Shown: positions 8,400-16,893 of the stretch, piece after piece
Numbering within the stretch: the first letter of the stretch is position 1
Layout of the letters: every line of letters begins with the position of its first letter
Translations under genes and position numbers: made by a program
The notes under the pieces: model-generated
The model's input: the letters and a program-made list of their open reading frames with translations, nothing else
Databases searched by the model: none
Told to the model about the DNA's origin: nothing
Source of the DNA: an uncultured Chitinophagales bacterium
Lineage (GTDB): Bacteria > Bacteroidota > Bacteroidia > Chitinophagales > JAHDHT01
Assembly: GCA_938023075.1 (NCBI GenBank)
Contig: CALHDG010000089.1
Span: forward strand, 1-57,194
Length of the DNA: 57,194 nt
Reading direction: 5' to 3'

Positions 8400-10517
8400 A
8401 TGAAAGTATATAGTCTTTGCCTTATTTTAATTGTATATCTTATGACCAATGAGTCTTGTAACTCCGGTTCAAAACAATCTACCGGTCAAAACCATAGCAG
8501 CGAACATGCTTATACCAATAATTTAATTCATGAATCGTCTCCCTATCTGTTGCAACATGCGCACAATCCGGTTAATTGGTTTCCTTGGGGAGAAAAAGCG
8601 TTGGCAAAAGCAAAACAGGAAGACAAGCCCATGATTATCAGTATTGGTTATTCGGCTTGTCATTGGTGTCATGTAATGGAACACGAATCGTTTGAAGACA
8701 GTACAGTAGCCCAACTAATGAATGACAATTTTGTGAATATAAAAGTAGACCGGGAAGAACGACCGGATGTAGACAATATTTACATGCAGGCGGCTTATAT
8801 GACATCGGGTAGGGGAGGTTGGCCCCTTAATGCGATTGCCTTACCCGACGGCAGACCTGTTTTTGGAGGAACCTATTTTCCGAAAGATCGTTGGATGAAA
8901 GTATTGGATCATTTTACACAAGCTTACGCCAATAACCGCTTGAAATTAGAAGAAGATGCAGAACGGATGACTAATGGCATTCGCTCGCAAAGTGCCATTG
9001 CTTTAAACTTAAACCAACCGGCTTATCCAAACGATTTTTTTGAGGACATTCTTAACAAATGGATGGAATCTATTGATTTTGTGAAAGGCGGACCGAACCG
9101 TGCTCCTAAATTTCCTATGCCTAATAATTGGGAGTTTTTGTTGGCTTATGGTTTTATGAAAAATAACGAAAAGGCTAAAGAAGCCACTTTTATAACCTTA
9201 GATAAAATGGCACAAGGCGGTATTTATGATCATTTGGGCGGAGGTTTTGCGAGGTATTCTGTTGACGCTTCGTGGATTGCTCCTCACTTTGAAAAAATGA
9301 TGTATGATAATGGTCAATTAGTGAGTTTATATTCGAAAGCTTATCAAGCTACTAAAAAACAATTGTATAAAGATGTTGTTTATGAAACCTTAGCTTGGGT
9401 AAAACGAGAAATGACCGATCCTTCAGGCGGATTTTATGCCTCGCTTGATGCCGATAGCGAAGGCGAAGAGGGGAAATTTTATATTTGGAGTAAAGCCGAA
9501 ATTGAAACTGTTCTCGGTAACGATGCTCCCAATTTTATTCAGCATTTTGGCGTGAGCGAAACCGGTAATTTTGAAGGACATAATATCTTACTGGAAAATT
9601 TAGACGAGACCACTTCTGCAAAAAAAATAGGTATTAGTGTTGAAGAGTTACGCAGCTTTTTAGACACTCAAAAAAAGAAATTAATGGCAGAAAGAGATAC
9701 ACGTATTCGCCCTGGCTTAGATGATAAAATACTAAGCTCGTGGAATGCCTTGATGCTAAAAGGTTATGTTGATGCTTATGCGGTTTTTAACGAGGAAGAA
9801 TTTTTAAATACGGCACTTCAAAACGCCAAATTTTTAGTTGAAAATGCTATACAAGATAATTATGCGCTCACCCGGAATTATAAAGATGGCAAATCATCTA
9901 TAAAAGGGGTATTAGAAGATTATGCCACCTTAGCAGAAGCGTTTATTGCCCTGTATCAAGTTACCTTTGATGAACAATGGCTGAATAAAGCGGAGGGATT
10001 GGTAGAATATGCAAAGGCACATTTTTTTGATGAACAATCCAACATGTTTTATTTCACTTCTGATAAAGAAGATCAACTAATCAGCCGCGACATTGAAGTA
10101 GCCGACAATGTAATTTCGAGTGGTAATTCTATTATGGCTAAAGTGTTGTTTCAGTTGGGCACCTTGTTGTATAATACTGAGTATATTAATTTGTCAAAAC
10201 AAATGTTAGATAATGTACAAAGTAAAATTGGTCAACAAGCCCGTTTTTATGCTAATTGGTTACAAGTTGCTACCTTGTTTAATCAAGAGCCTTACGAAAT
10301 TGCTATTGTAGGAAAAAAAGCCAAAGACCTACGCCAAAATTTTAAAGATCATTTTTTACCTAATGCGATGTTTCTGGGCGGTACAACAGAAGGCAGTTTG
10401 ACTTTGTTAAAAAACAAACTACAAAAAGGAGAAACTACTATTTACGTTTGCCAAAACAAAGTATGTAAACTACCCGTTACCGAAGTTGAACGTGCTGTAA
10501 GTTTGGTTGAGTATTAG
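8400..10517 (+). CDS. Thioredoxin-domain protein of the YyaL/DUF255 (SSP411) family, lipoprotein
   Basis: 705 residues. An N-terminal signal with a probable lipobox Cys20 (MTNESC) suggests a lipid-anchored periplasmic protein. Next is the DUF255 thioredoxin-like domain ([27 protein letters not shown], then [16 protein letters not shown] with Cys87 and Cys90) and a long helical (alpha/alpha)6-barrel-like region resembling N-acylglucosamine epimerases and glycosidases. Highly conserved family segments are [40 protein letters not shown] and [16 protein letters not shown]. The biochemical role of the family is not established. It stands alone between a divergent thioredoxin and a convergent DUF4920 gene. 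Confidence 0.92.
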   Translation: MKVYSLCLILIVYLMTNESCNSGSKQSTGQNHSSEHAYTNNLIHESSPYLLQHAHNPVNWFPWGEKALAKAKQEDKPMIISIGYSACHWCHVMEHESFEDSTVAQLMNDNFVNIKVDREERPDVDNIYMQAAYMTSGRGGWPLNAIALPDGRPVFGGTYFPKDRWMKVLDHFTQAYANNRLKLEEDAERMTNGIRSQSAIALNLNQPAYPNDFFEDILNKWMESIDFVKGGPNRAPKFPMPNNWEFLLAYGFMKNNEKAKEATFITLDKMAQGGIYDHLGGGFARYSVDASWIAPHFEKMMYDNGQLVSLYSKAYQATKKQLYKDVVYETLAWVKREMTDPSGGFYASLDADSEGEEGKFYIWSKAEIETVLGNDAPNFIQHFGVSETGNFEGHNILLENLDETTSAKKIGISVEELRSFLDTQKKKLMAERDTRIRPGLDDKILSSWNALMLKGYVDAYAVFNEEEFLNTALQNAKFLVENAIQDNYALTRNYKDGKSSIKGVLEDYATLAEAFIALYQVTFDEQWLNKAEGLVEYAKAHFFDEQSNMFYFTSDKEDQLISRDIEVADNVISSGNSIMAKVLFQLGTLLYNTEYINLSKQMLDNVQSKIGQQARFYANWLQVATLFNQEPYEIAIVGKKAKDLRQNFKDHFLPNAMFLGGTTEGSLTLLKNKLQKGETTIYVCQNKVCKLPVTEVERAVSLVEY

Positions 10518-10718
10518 GACCATATGCTTGTTCAGGTAAGTTTAGGGCTTTTTTTACATGAGGATTTTATGCTTAGGTAATTCAAAAAAAAATCTGCGTA
10601 AAAGTGCTATGGGAACTATTTTTTGAAGAAGCAAAAAGCCTTCACCAAGAAGAAAATTAGGATATAACTTGAAGATAAAGTTTTAAAGATCGTCCTGCTC
10701 CTATCTAATATTTTGATG

Positions 10719-11219
10719 TTATTGTATATAAACCCCGGTAGCTTCAAAAGCAATTTCTACTTTGGGTTCCGTAATCTTATTGATTTCCGCTTGAGGTAAG
10801 CCCTCATCTTCAGCATAGTGCCTTAACATATCAACAGAGGTGGTATCTTGATAAGCCTTTCCTTTAAAAATAACTTGTTTGTTGTGTATGTCCATTGGCA
10901 TAAAAAAAGCATAGTCTTTAAAGGTAACGCGCATAGGTTCTCCGTCAGGGTTTTTAATCGTCATCCAACAACCTTTTTTTAAGCATACATTTTCTACTTC
11001 TCCAGTAACGGTAGTTTCCATAGCACTGGTCTTTTGCATTTTTTTATACAAAGTGTTAATATCAAGAGATTTTTGGTTGTAGTCAAATTCAGTACCCCGT
11101 TGTATCATATCTTCAACTTGAGTAATGCCCGTATTGCTAACATTAGCTTGTTTGCTGTTGCATGCAACTATAACAATAAATAATGTAGATAGAACAATTA
11201 TTGAATTAAATGCTTTCAT
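10719..11219 (-). CDS. DUF4920 lipoprotein
   Basis: 166 residues with a lipoprotein signal peptide ending in IVIVAC, so the mature N-terminus is Cys20. The mature domain contains VTGEVENVCLKKGCWMTIK and VTFKDYAFFMPMDI, the signature of DUF4920, with two Cys at about 79 and 84 that could bind metal or form a disulfide. The role is unknown. A -7 box reads TACTTTTG on the minus strand at 11249-11242, about 20 bases upstream of the ATG, so the gene has its own promoter. Confidence 0.85.
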   Translation of the reverse strand: MKAFNSIIVLSTLFIVIVACNSKQANVSNTGITQVEDMIQRGTEFDYNQKSLDINTLYKKMQKTSAMETTVTGEVENVCLKKGCWMTIKNPDGEPMRVTFKDYAFFMPMDIHNKQVIFKGKAYQDTTSVDMLRHYAEDEGLPQAEINKITEPKVEIAFEATGVYIQ

Positions 11220-11241
11220 CTTATAAATTTAAATTTCAATA

Positions 11242-11249
11242 CAAAAGTA
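11242..11249 (-). promoter_or_regulatory. Promoter -7 box TACTTTTG for the DUF4920 gene
   Basis: CAAAAGTA on the plus strand reads TACTTTTG on the minus strand, an exact TAnnTTTG match, 22 bases before the ATG at 11219. Confidence 0.6.
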
Positions 11250-11292
11250 GAAAAACTTGAGCAGTTTTAAAAAAGGTGTTTATTCAACACAT

Positions 11293-11326
11293 AAAAAAAC
11301 CTGGTTTGAAAGTTCAAACCAGGTTT
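11293..11326 (-). terminator. Intrinsic terminator after the repeat-protein gene
   Basis: AAACCTGGTTTGA (from 11297) pairs perfectly with TCAAACCAGGTTT (to 11326) across a four-base loop. On the minus strand the hairpin is followed by seven T (11299-11293). It lies 27 bases past the stop of the gene ending at 11354. Confidence 0.85.
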
Positions 11327-11353
11327 ATATCTTTTTACTTTAAAGTGTAGTGA

Positions 11354-13411
11354 TTAATAAACACCTAAAGCTTTTAATAATTCAATGTTTAAAGCACCAC
11401 CAATTGGTAAGCCATTATCTTCCTGAAATTTTCTGATGGCAGCTTTAGTGCCTCCACCCATAATTCCATCAATTGCACCAACATTATAACCTTTATCTTT
11501 TAAGGCTTGTTGTACTTCTCTAATTTTGTTGTAGTTCATGTCTTTCTCACACAATACTTCAACCCAACCAGAACGACCACCAACAGAAACTAAGTTACGC
11601 TTGCTTACTGTTCTAAATTCAGCATCAACAGGCACTTCTCTGGTAGAAGCAGAAGTTTTTAATACTGTTGTTGAATACGTTCCTGTTTTTGCAGGAATAG
11701 CAATTTCTTTAGTAGTATCAGCAGCACGAGAAGTAATCGTACGAGTAGTATACTCTGCTTCAACCGGTGTTTCTCTTGTTGAAGGTGGAGCAGTTACTTT
11801 TTGCATAGAAACTGTTTTGTATTCAGCAGGAATAGCTACTTCTTTAACACTGGCAGCAGAAACTAAAGCCTTATAACTTCTGGTGGAAGTTTTTTCAGGT
11901 ATCGCTATTTCTCTAGTGCTGGCAGGCGTTTTTAATACCTGGCGAGAAATTGTTTTATATTCTGCAGGAATAGCTACTTCTTTTACACTGGCTGGCGTTT
12001 TAACTACCTGTCGTGAAACTGTAGAATATTCAGCAGGAATAGCAACTTCTTTTACGCTTGCAGGAGCTTTTAAAACTCTTCTTGAAATAGTAGTATATTC
12101 AGCAGGAATAGCTACTTCTTTTACACTAGCAGGAGAAACTAATCGTTGATAGTTATAAGTTTTAGCAGAAGAAGTGATACAATCACCACTCTCAGCATTA
12201 CCACCTACTTGATTAGCAGCAGCAGAAGACTTTAATACCTGACGAGTCACCGTACCATATTCCGCAGGTACAGCTACTTCTCTTACTGATGCAGGAGTCT
12301 TTAAAACTTTTCTGCTTACAGTTTTATATTCCGCTGGAATAGCTACTTCTTTAGTAGCAGCAGGTGAAACCAATACTTGCTTAGTAATTGTATTGTATTG
12401 AGCAGGAACATCTACTAAACACATAACCATACAATCTTCTGGATTAGAAGATAAACAGTTAGGATCAGCTTTACCTTTTTCCCAACGTGTAGTAGCTGGA
12501 GATACCAATACTTGCTCAGTTTGAGTTTCGTATTTTGCTGGAACAACCTCTAAACGAGAAGAAGCTTCTTTAGCCAATACTTGCTCAGTTACCGTTTCGT
12601 ATTGAGCAGGCACTACTTCTAATCGGCTAGTTGCTTCTCTAACAACAACTTGTTCAGTTACCGTTTCAAATTTAGCTGGTTGAACAGTTAAATTACATGG
12701 AGTTTCCGTGTAAACTTCACCTGAAGCAGTTTCGTATTTAGCTGGAATTACTTCTAAACGAGTAGACGCTTCTTTAGCTAATACTTGATCGGTTACCGTT
12801 TCGTATTGAGCTGGTACAATTTCTAAACGAGAAGAAGCCTCTTTGGCTACAACTTGCTCAGTTACCGTTTCAAAAGTAGCAGGAACTACTTCTAAACGAG
12901 TAGATGCTTCTTTGGCTAATACTTGCTCAGTTACCGTTTCGTAGGTAGCTGGAACAACCTCTAAACGTGAAGAAGCCTCTTCAGAAACATAAGTTTCTGT
13001 TTTGGTTTCATATTTAGCTGGCAATACTTCTAAACGAGAAGACGCTTCTTTAGCTAATACTTGCTCGGTTACGGTTTCTACTTTCGCAGGAATTACTTCT
13101 AAACGAGTATAGGCTTCTTTAGCTAATACTTGCTCTGTGCGCGTATCCGTTTTGCCGGCTACTACTTCTATACGAGAAGACGATTCTTCTGAAGTATAGT
13201 TATTAGAAACGGTTTCAAACTGCGCTGGAACTACTTCTAATCTACTTGAGGCATCTTTCACCTGAATGGTTTCGCTGGTAGTTTCATATTTATCACTATA
13301 AATACATTGTGCGTAACACTTACCCGGCTCTGCATTAGGTGGCAAATCATCTTGTGCAATTAAGCTGACTACAACAAAAAAACACAAAAAGGTTGTAAAA
13401 ATTGATTTCAT
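11354..13411 (-). CDS. Secreted 23-residue repeat protein with C-terminal peptidoglycan-binding domain
   Basis: 685 residues with signal peptide MKSIFTTFLCFFVVVSLIAQ. After a Cys pair (PGKCYAQC) come about 23 tandem units of 23 residues. The first half follows YETVTEQVLAKEASSRLEVV-PAK, and the second half changes to YKTVSRQVLKTPASVKEVAI-PAE. Two longer units carry extra Cys (DPNCLSSNPEDCMVMC and GDCITSSAK). The last ~65 residues (IREVQQALKDKGYNVGAIDG, IMGGGTKAAIRKFQEDNGLP) are a PG_binding_1 domain. The protein probably sits in the periplasm or envelope anchored to peptidoglycan. Similar repeats occur in Bacteroidota OmpA-like proteins, but no function is known. It has its own promoter (13490-13483) and terminator. 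Confidence 0.85.
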   Translation of the reverse strand: MKSIFTTFLCFFVVVSLIAQDDLPPNAEPGKCYAQCIYSDKYETTSETIQVKDASSRLEVVPAQFETVSNNYTSEESSSRIEVVAGKTDTRTEQVLAKEAYTRLEVIPAKVETVTEQVLAKEASSRLEVLPAKYETKTETYVSEEASSRLEVVPATYETVTEQVLAKEASTRLEVVPATFETVTEQVVAKEASSRLEIVPAQYETVTDQVLAKEASTRLEVIPAKYETASGEVYTETPCNLTVQPAKFETVTEQVVVREATSRLEVVPAQYETVTEQVLAKEASSRLEVVPAKYETQTEQVLVSPATTRWEKGKADPNCLSSNPEDCMVMCLVDVPAQYNTITKQVLVSPAATKEVAIPAEYKTVSRKVLKTPASVREVAVPAEYGTVTRQVLKSSAAANQVGGNAESGDCITSSAKTYNYQRLVSPASVKEVAIPAEYTTISRRVLKAPASVKEVAIPAEYSTVSRQVVKTPASVKEVAIPAEYKTISRQVLKTPASTREIAIPEKTSTRSYKALVSAASVKEVAIPAEYKTVSMQKVTAPPSTRETPVEAEYTTRTITSRAADTTKEIAIPAKTGTYSTTVLKTSASTREVPVDAEFRTVSKRNLVSVGGRSGWVEVLCEKDMNYNKIREVQQALKDKGYNVGAIDGIMGGGTKAAIRKFQEDNGLPIGGALNIELLKALGVY

Positions 13412-13482
13412 ATTTATCTAATGAATTTAATGATTAATTTTATTTATATTTTTAATTCTAACAAAGAATTATTTTGCGACTG

Positions 13483-13490
13483 CAAAGATA
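13483..13490 (-). promoter_or_regulatory. Promoter -7 box TATCTTTG for the repeat-protein gene
   Basis: CAAAGATA on the plus strand reads TATCTTTG on the minus strand, an exact TAnnTTTG match. The predicted leader is about 65 bases and A/T-rich. Confidence 0.6.
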
Positions 13491-13872
13491 AACCATTATT
13501 GTATATTTTCTAACAAACAAATTAAAGTATATCTTAAAATAAGTTAATGGACATCTATTTGAACAATAAATTGCAAATTTTAACTTTTTACAAAGTTATT
13601 GCAAACGTTAATTGACATTAAGAGAGCTTTTATATTGTATAGTTGAGATGAAAATTGGGAAATAACTTACTTAAACTTAAGTAAATCAAAGGTACTATAT
13701 TTTTGGTTGTATAGCTTAATTTAACATTATCTGTTGGTTATTCGTTTAAAAATCAGTTTGTCATATATCTAAAAAGGCTTTACTTTCAGTTTTAAAAAGG
13801 TAATAGCTTGCTTTATATACCTTTTTGAGACGAAAAAAGTAGCCAAAGCCACATTTAATGCGACTATTTACT

Positions 13873-13880
13873 TACCTTTG
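13873..13880 (+). promoter_or_regulatory. Promoter -7 box TACCTTTG for the yceD-rpmF-fabH cluster
   Basis: Exact TAnnTTTG match about 30 bases upstream of the ATG at 13910. No second promoter of this type is visible before rpmF, so at least the first two genes are probably cotranscribed from it. Confidence 0.6.
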
Positions 13881-13909
13881 CCAACCGTTTTTTGAAAATT
13901 GTTACACAA

Positions 13910-14446
13910 ATGAGCAAACAAAATTTTAAAATCGCATTTGTTGGCTTAAAATTAGGTGAGCATCACTTCAAATTTGAGGTAGATGACCGGTTTTTTGAAG
14001 ATTTTGAAAAATCACCCGTTCAAAAAGCTGAGCTTGAAATTAAAGTTAGTTTAGAAAAAAAGAGCAGTTTTATGGTTTTGCTCTTTCAAATTGACGGATT
14101 TATTAATATACCTTGTGATCGTTGTTCGGATGAATTTGATTTAGAGATTATGGATGATCATAAAATTTTTGTTAAGTTTGACGATGCGCTAAGTACCAAT
14201 AACTTAAATGATGAAGATGATATTATTTATCTAAAAAGAAATGAAACGCACCTTGTTTTAGATCAATTGATCTATGAATTATCCTTACTAAGTTTACCTA
14301 TAAAAAAAGCTTGCCCGTTAAATAAAAACGAAAACCCTAGTTGTGGCAAAGAAATTCACCATTACTTTACCACAGAATCAGAAAATCAAAACAATACACA
14401 AACACCTGACCCCAGATGGGAAGCATTAAAAAAATTAAACAAATAA
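13910..14446 (+). CDS. DUF177/YceD family protein
   Basis: 178 residues. A YceD-type protein, with the conserved Cys pair of the family in PCDRCSDEFD (about residues 72-75 from this start) and a second Cys pair near ACPLNKNENPSC. Widely found directly upstream of rpmF; in plants and E. coli the family is linked to 23S rRNA accumulation, so a role in ribosome biogenesis is likely. The ATG at 13910 is chosen over a TTG six codons upstream because it is 30 bases past the -7 box. The 12-base gap to rpmF supports an operon. Confidence 0.88.
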   Translation: MSKQNFKIAFVGLKLGEHHFKFEVDDRFFEDFEKSPVQKAELEIKVSLEKKSSFMVLLFQIDGFINIPCDRCSDEFDLEIMDDHKIFVKFDDALSTNNLNDEDDIIYLKRNETHLVLDQLIYELSLLSLPIKKACPLNKNENPSCGKEIHHYFTTESENQNNTQTPDPRWEALKKLNK

Positions 14447-14458
14447 AATAGAAATATA

Positions 14459-14650
14459 ATGGCACATCCTAAACGGAATCATTCTAAAACCAGGAGAGAC
14501 AAAAGAAGAACGCATTACAAAACCAAAGCACCTAATGTGGTGACTTGTGAGGTTACTGGTGAGCCACATTTGTGGCATCGTGCTTATGTAGTTGAAGGAA
14601 ACTTATACTACAAAGGCAAAATACTGGTAGAGAACTTTGCGAAAGTATAG
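14459..14650 (+). CDS. rpmF: 50S ribosomal protein L32
   Basis: 63 residues beginning [21 protein letters not shown], the conserved basic N-terminus of L32. Only one Cys (VTCEV) is present, so this is the zinc-independent form lacking the usual CxxC zinc ribbon. Lies 12 bases after yceD and 68 bases before fabH. Known in many bacteria as the yceD-rpmF-(plsX)-fabH cluster; plsX is absent here. Confidence 0.97.
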   Translation: MAHPKRNHSKTRRDKRRTHYKTKAPNVVTCEVTGEPHLWHRAYVVEGNLYYKGKILVENFAKV

Positions 14651-14718
14651 TTTCTTTTAAAATTTGGATGATTGGCAGCAGCTGATTATTCTTGTATAAC
14701 AAACCAATTGAAAGCATA

Positions 14719-15705
14719 ATGGACAAAACGGCTGCTATCAGCGGAGTTATGGGGTATGTGCCCGATTTCAGGCTAACTAATGCCATGTTAGAAGAAATGG
14801 TAGACACCAATGACGAATGGATTGTGAGCCGCACGGGTATTAAAGAACGCCGGATATTAAAAGGAGAACAAGCCGGCACTTCAGTTATGGCAATTGAAGC
14901 CGTTAACCGCCTTTTAGAAAAAACCAATACCGCAACAACTGATGTTGATTTGGTTATTGCAGCCACCGTTACGCCCGATATGCGCTTTCCCTCTTTGGCA
15001 AATATTGTTGCCGATAAATGTAAGATGCCGGGTATTCCAGCCTTTGATATAAATGCCGCTTGTAGTGGTTTTTTATATGCCTTAAATGTAGGTAGCCAAA
15101 TGATAAGTACTGGCCTATATAAAAAAGTGATTGTAGTGGGCGCTGATAAAATGTCCAGTATCTTAAATTATAAAGATCGATCAACCTGCATTTTATTTGG
15201 TGATGGAGCCGGAGCCGTTTTGTTAGAACCGAACGAAGAAGGCTGCGGAGTATTAGATTGTTTTATGGGTGGTGACGGAAGCGGTGAAAAATATTTAAAC
15301 TTAAAGGCTGGCGGGTCTAGAACTCCCTTAACGCACGAGTTATTAGATTTAGGTGCACATTATGTTTTTCAAGATGGTGGACCAGTTTTTAAAATGGCTG
15401 TTAGCAAAATGGCAGAATCTGCCAAACTGATTATGGAGCGGAATCAGCTTAGTGCTGAAGATGTGCATTGGTTAGTCCCTCACCAAGCCAATAAACGCAT
15501 TATTGATGCTACTGCTAATTTTGCAGGTTTACCTATTGAAAAGGTTATGGTAAATATTGAAAAATATGGTAACACAACTGCCGCTACCATCCCTCTTTGT
15601 TTATGGGAGTGGGAAAATAAAATGAACCCAGGTGACAACTTAATTTTAGTGGCTTTTGGGGGGGGATTTTCCTGGGGGGCAACTTATTTAAAGTGGGCTT
15701 ATTAA
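14719..15705 (+). CDS. fabH: 3-oxoacyl-[acyl-carrier-protein] synthase III
   Basis: KAS III condenses acetyl-CoA with malonyl-ACP to start type II fatty-acid synthesis. The 328-residue protein has the complete triad: Cys115 in NAACSGF, His255 in VPHQANKR and Asn285 in YGNTTAAT. The family hallmarks TNDEWIVSRTGIKERR and GDGAGAVLLE are also present. The ATG at 14719 is used; a TTG nine codons upstream adds only YNKPIESI, which is not family-like. It lies in the yceD-rpmF-fabH cluster. No accB/accC or plsX follows. The 3' end contains a run of seven G (15658-15664) inside the GGGFSWG motif. Confidence 0.96.
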   Translation: MDKTAAISGVMGYVPDFRLTNAMLEEMVDTNDEWIVSRTGIKERRILKGEQAGTSVMAIEAVNRLLEKTNTATTDVDLVIAATVTPDMRFPSLANIVADKCKMPGIPAFDINAACSGFLYALNVGSQMISTGLYKKVIVVGADKMSSILNYKDRSTCILFGDGAGAVLLEPNEEGCGVLDCFMGGDGSGEKYLNLKAGGSRTPLTHELLDLGAHYVFQDGGPVFKMAVSKMAESAKLIMERNQLSAEDVHWLVPHQANKRIIDATANFAGLPIEKVMVNIEKYGNTTAATIPLCLWEWENKMNPGDNLILVAFGGGFSWGATYLKWAY

Positions 15706-16062
15706 ATTATTGCTATTTAAACTTCTACAATCAAAATCAGTGTTCAATAATCGATTTTTTTTAAATAAATAGTGCATTTAATATCTAACAACTAATCCTT
15801 TTTTCCACTACTACCTTATCTACAATATATTGTCTTTACAATATTACTCAATAATGCGTTTTGAAAACAGATAATCCTAAACTAGGCAACCATTTTGTAT
15901 GAAATTTGATTCAGTATACCACCATTCAGCAAAAAAATTAACAAATAAAAAATTAATTTAATAACATAATATAAACCCGTGTATTTGAAAACATTACTAA
16001 ATGAGTTGATTACAAAAAAAAAAAATTAACATACTAAAATTGATTTTTTGTATTTTTTGATA
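15706..16062. other. Gene-free A/T-rich stretch
   Basis: About 360 bases between fabH and the next lipoprotein gene. There is no credible reading frame, no member of the dispersed repeats and no clear hairpin terminator. It contains long A and T runs, for example around 16011-16024. Apart from the promoter element at its end I see nothing in it. Confidence 0.6.
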
Positions 16063-16070
16063 TACATTTG
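16063..16070 (+). promoter_or_regulatory. Promoter -7 box TACATTTG for the lipoprotein/metalloprotease pair
   Basis: Exact TAnnTTTG match 17 bases upstream of the ATG at 16087. Confidence 0.6.
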
Positions 16071-16086
16071 AATAAACTTATTTGTT

Positions 16087-16893
16087 ATGAGGTTAGAAAA
16101 AATCCTGCTGCTCATTATCAGTGCTATTATGTTAAATGCATTTGTCTGCAATAAGGCTGAGGAGTCATCAAATGATGTTGAATATTTTGATTGTAACCGG
16201 TATAGTTATTTTGACAACAAAGAACCTATACAATATAGCAAGAAAGATAGTATAGAGTTTGTTCATTTTTTTTTAGAAAATAGAATAAACGACTCCTTAG
16301 AAATGACCAAAAATTATTTCAGCTTGGCCGAAGCTTATTTACCAAGATTTATTGAATTAAAAGATAAATCTATCTTTTTAAAATATAAATCTAATGATAG
16401 ATTAAATCAGTATTCAAGATATTTGAGTAATGCCAAAGTTTTGCAGGCTGTGTATGCTGATGCTATTTTTAAAGGAAAAGTATTAGCCAAAAAGATGCTA
16501 AAAGATGAAAATAAATGTTTCTATTTTAAAACTTTGCTTGCAATACAAGTCGAAAAAATTTATAATAGCTATTTTCCTTTAAAAAAAAATGATATCATTG
16601 TTATTGCAAGAACACAAGGTTATTCCGGAGGTTGTACACCTGGTGAAGACATACTATCAATTGACTCTCATACAAAATATTATGAAGCTGGAGATGAGGG
16701 TATATTTCCAATAACCCGTTCAAGATATGATATGCAAATTTTCTTAAAACGAAAATTTATGCCAGGTATATATCAAGATGAATATTGTCCTAATGTTTTT
16801 GTAGCATATGACAATTTTGAATTTATAAATCCAAATGATAAAACCGTAAGAAAATCTCTAATTGAATTATTTAACCAAAACATATTTAAATGA
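16087..16893 (+). CDS. Hypothetical lipoprotein
   Basis: 268 residues. The N-terminal signal MRLEKILLLIISAIMLNAFV is followed by Cys21, a plausible lipobox, so the product is probably a lipid-anchored envelope protein. I do not recognise the mature domain. It has a segment TQGYSGGCTPGEDILSID that may be a surface loop, and two Cys near the C-terminal half (GGCTPG and DEYCPNVF) that could form a disulfide. The gene overlaps the next one by ATGA (16890-16893), so the two are translationally coupled. The partner is a secreted metalloprotease; a substrate, chaperone or inhibitor relation is possible but only inferred from position. Confidence 0.7.
   Translation: MRLEKILLLIISAIMLNAFVCNKAEESSNDVEYFDCNRYSYFDNKEPIQYSKKDSIEFVHFFLENRINDSLEMTKNYFSLAEAYLPRFIELKDKSIFLKYKSNDRLNQYSRYLSNAKVLQAVYADAIFKGKVLAKKMLKDENKCFYFKTLLAIQVEKIYNSYFPLKKNDIIVIARTQGYSGGCTPGEDILSIDSHTKYYEAGDEGIFPITRSRYDMQIFLKRKFMPGIYQDEYCPNVFVAYDNFEFINPNDKTVRKSLIELFNQNIFK

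Noticed and set aside
11538-12149. Long antisense frames opposite the 23-residue repeat gene
   Set aside because: They arise from the periodic codon pattern of the repeats; translation is repetitive and low in complexity.
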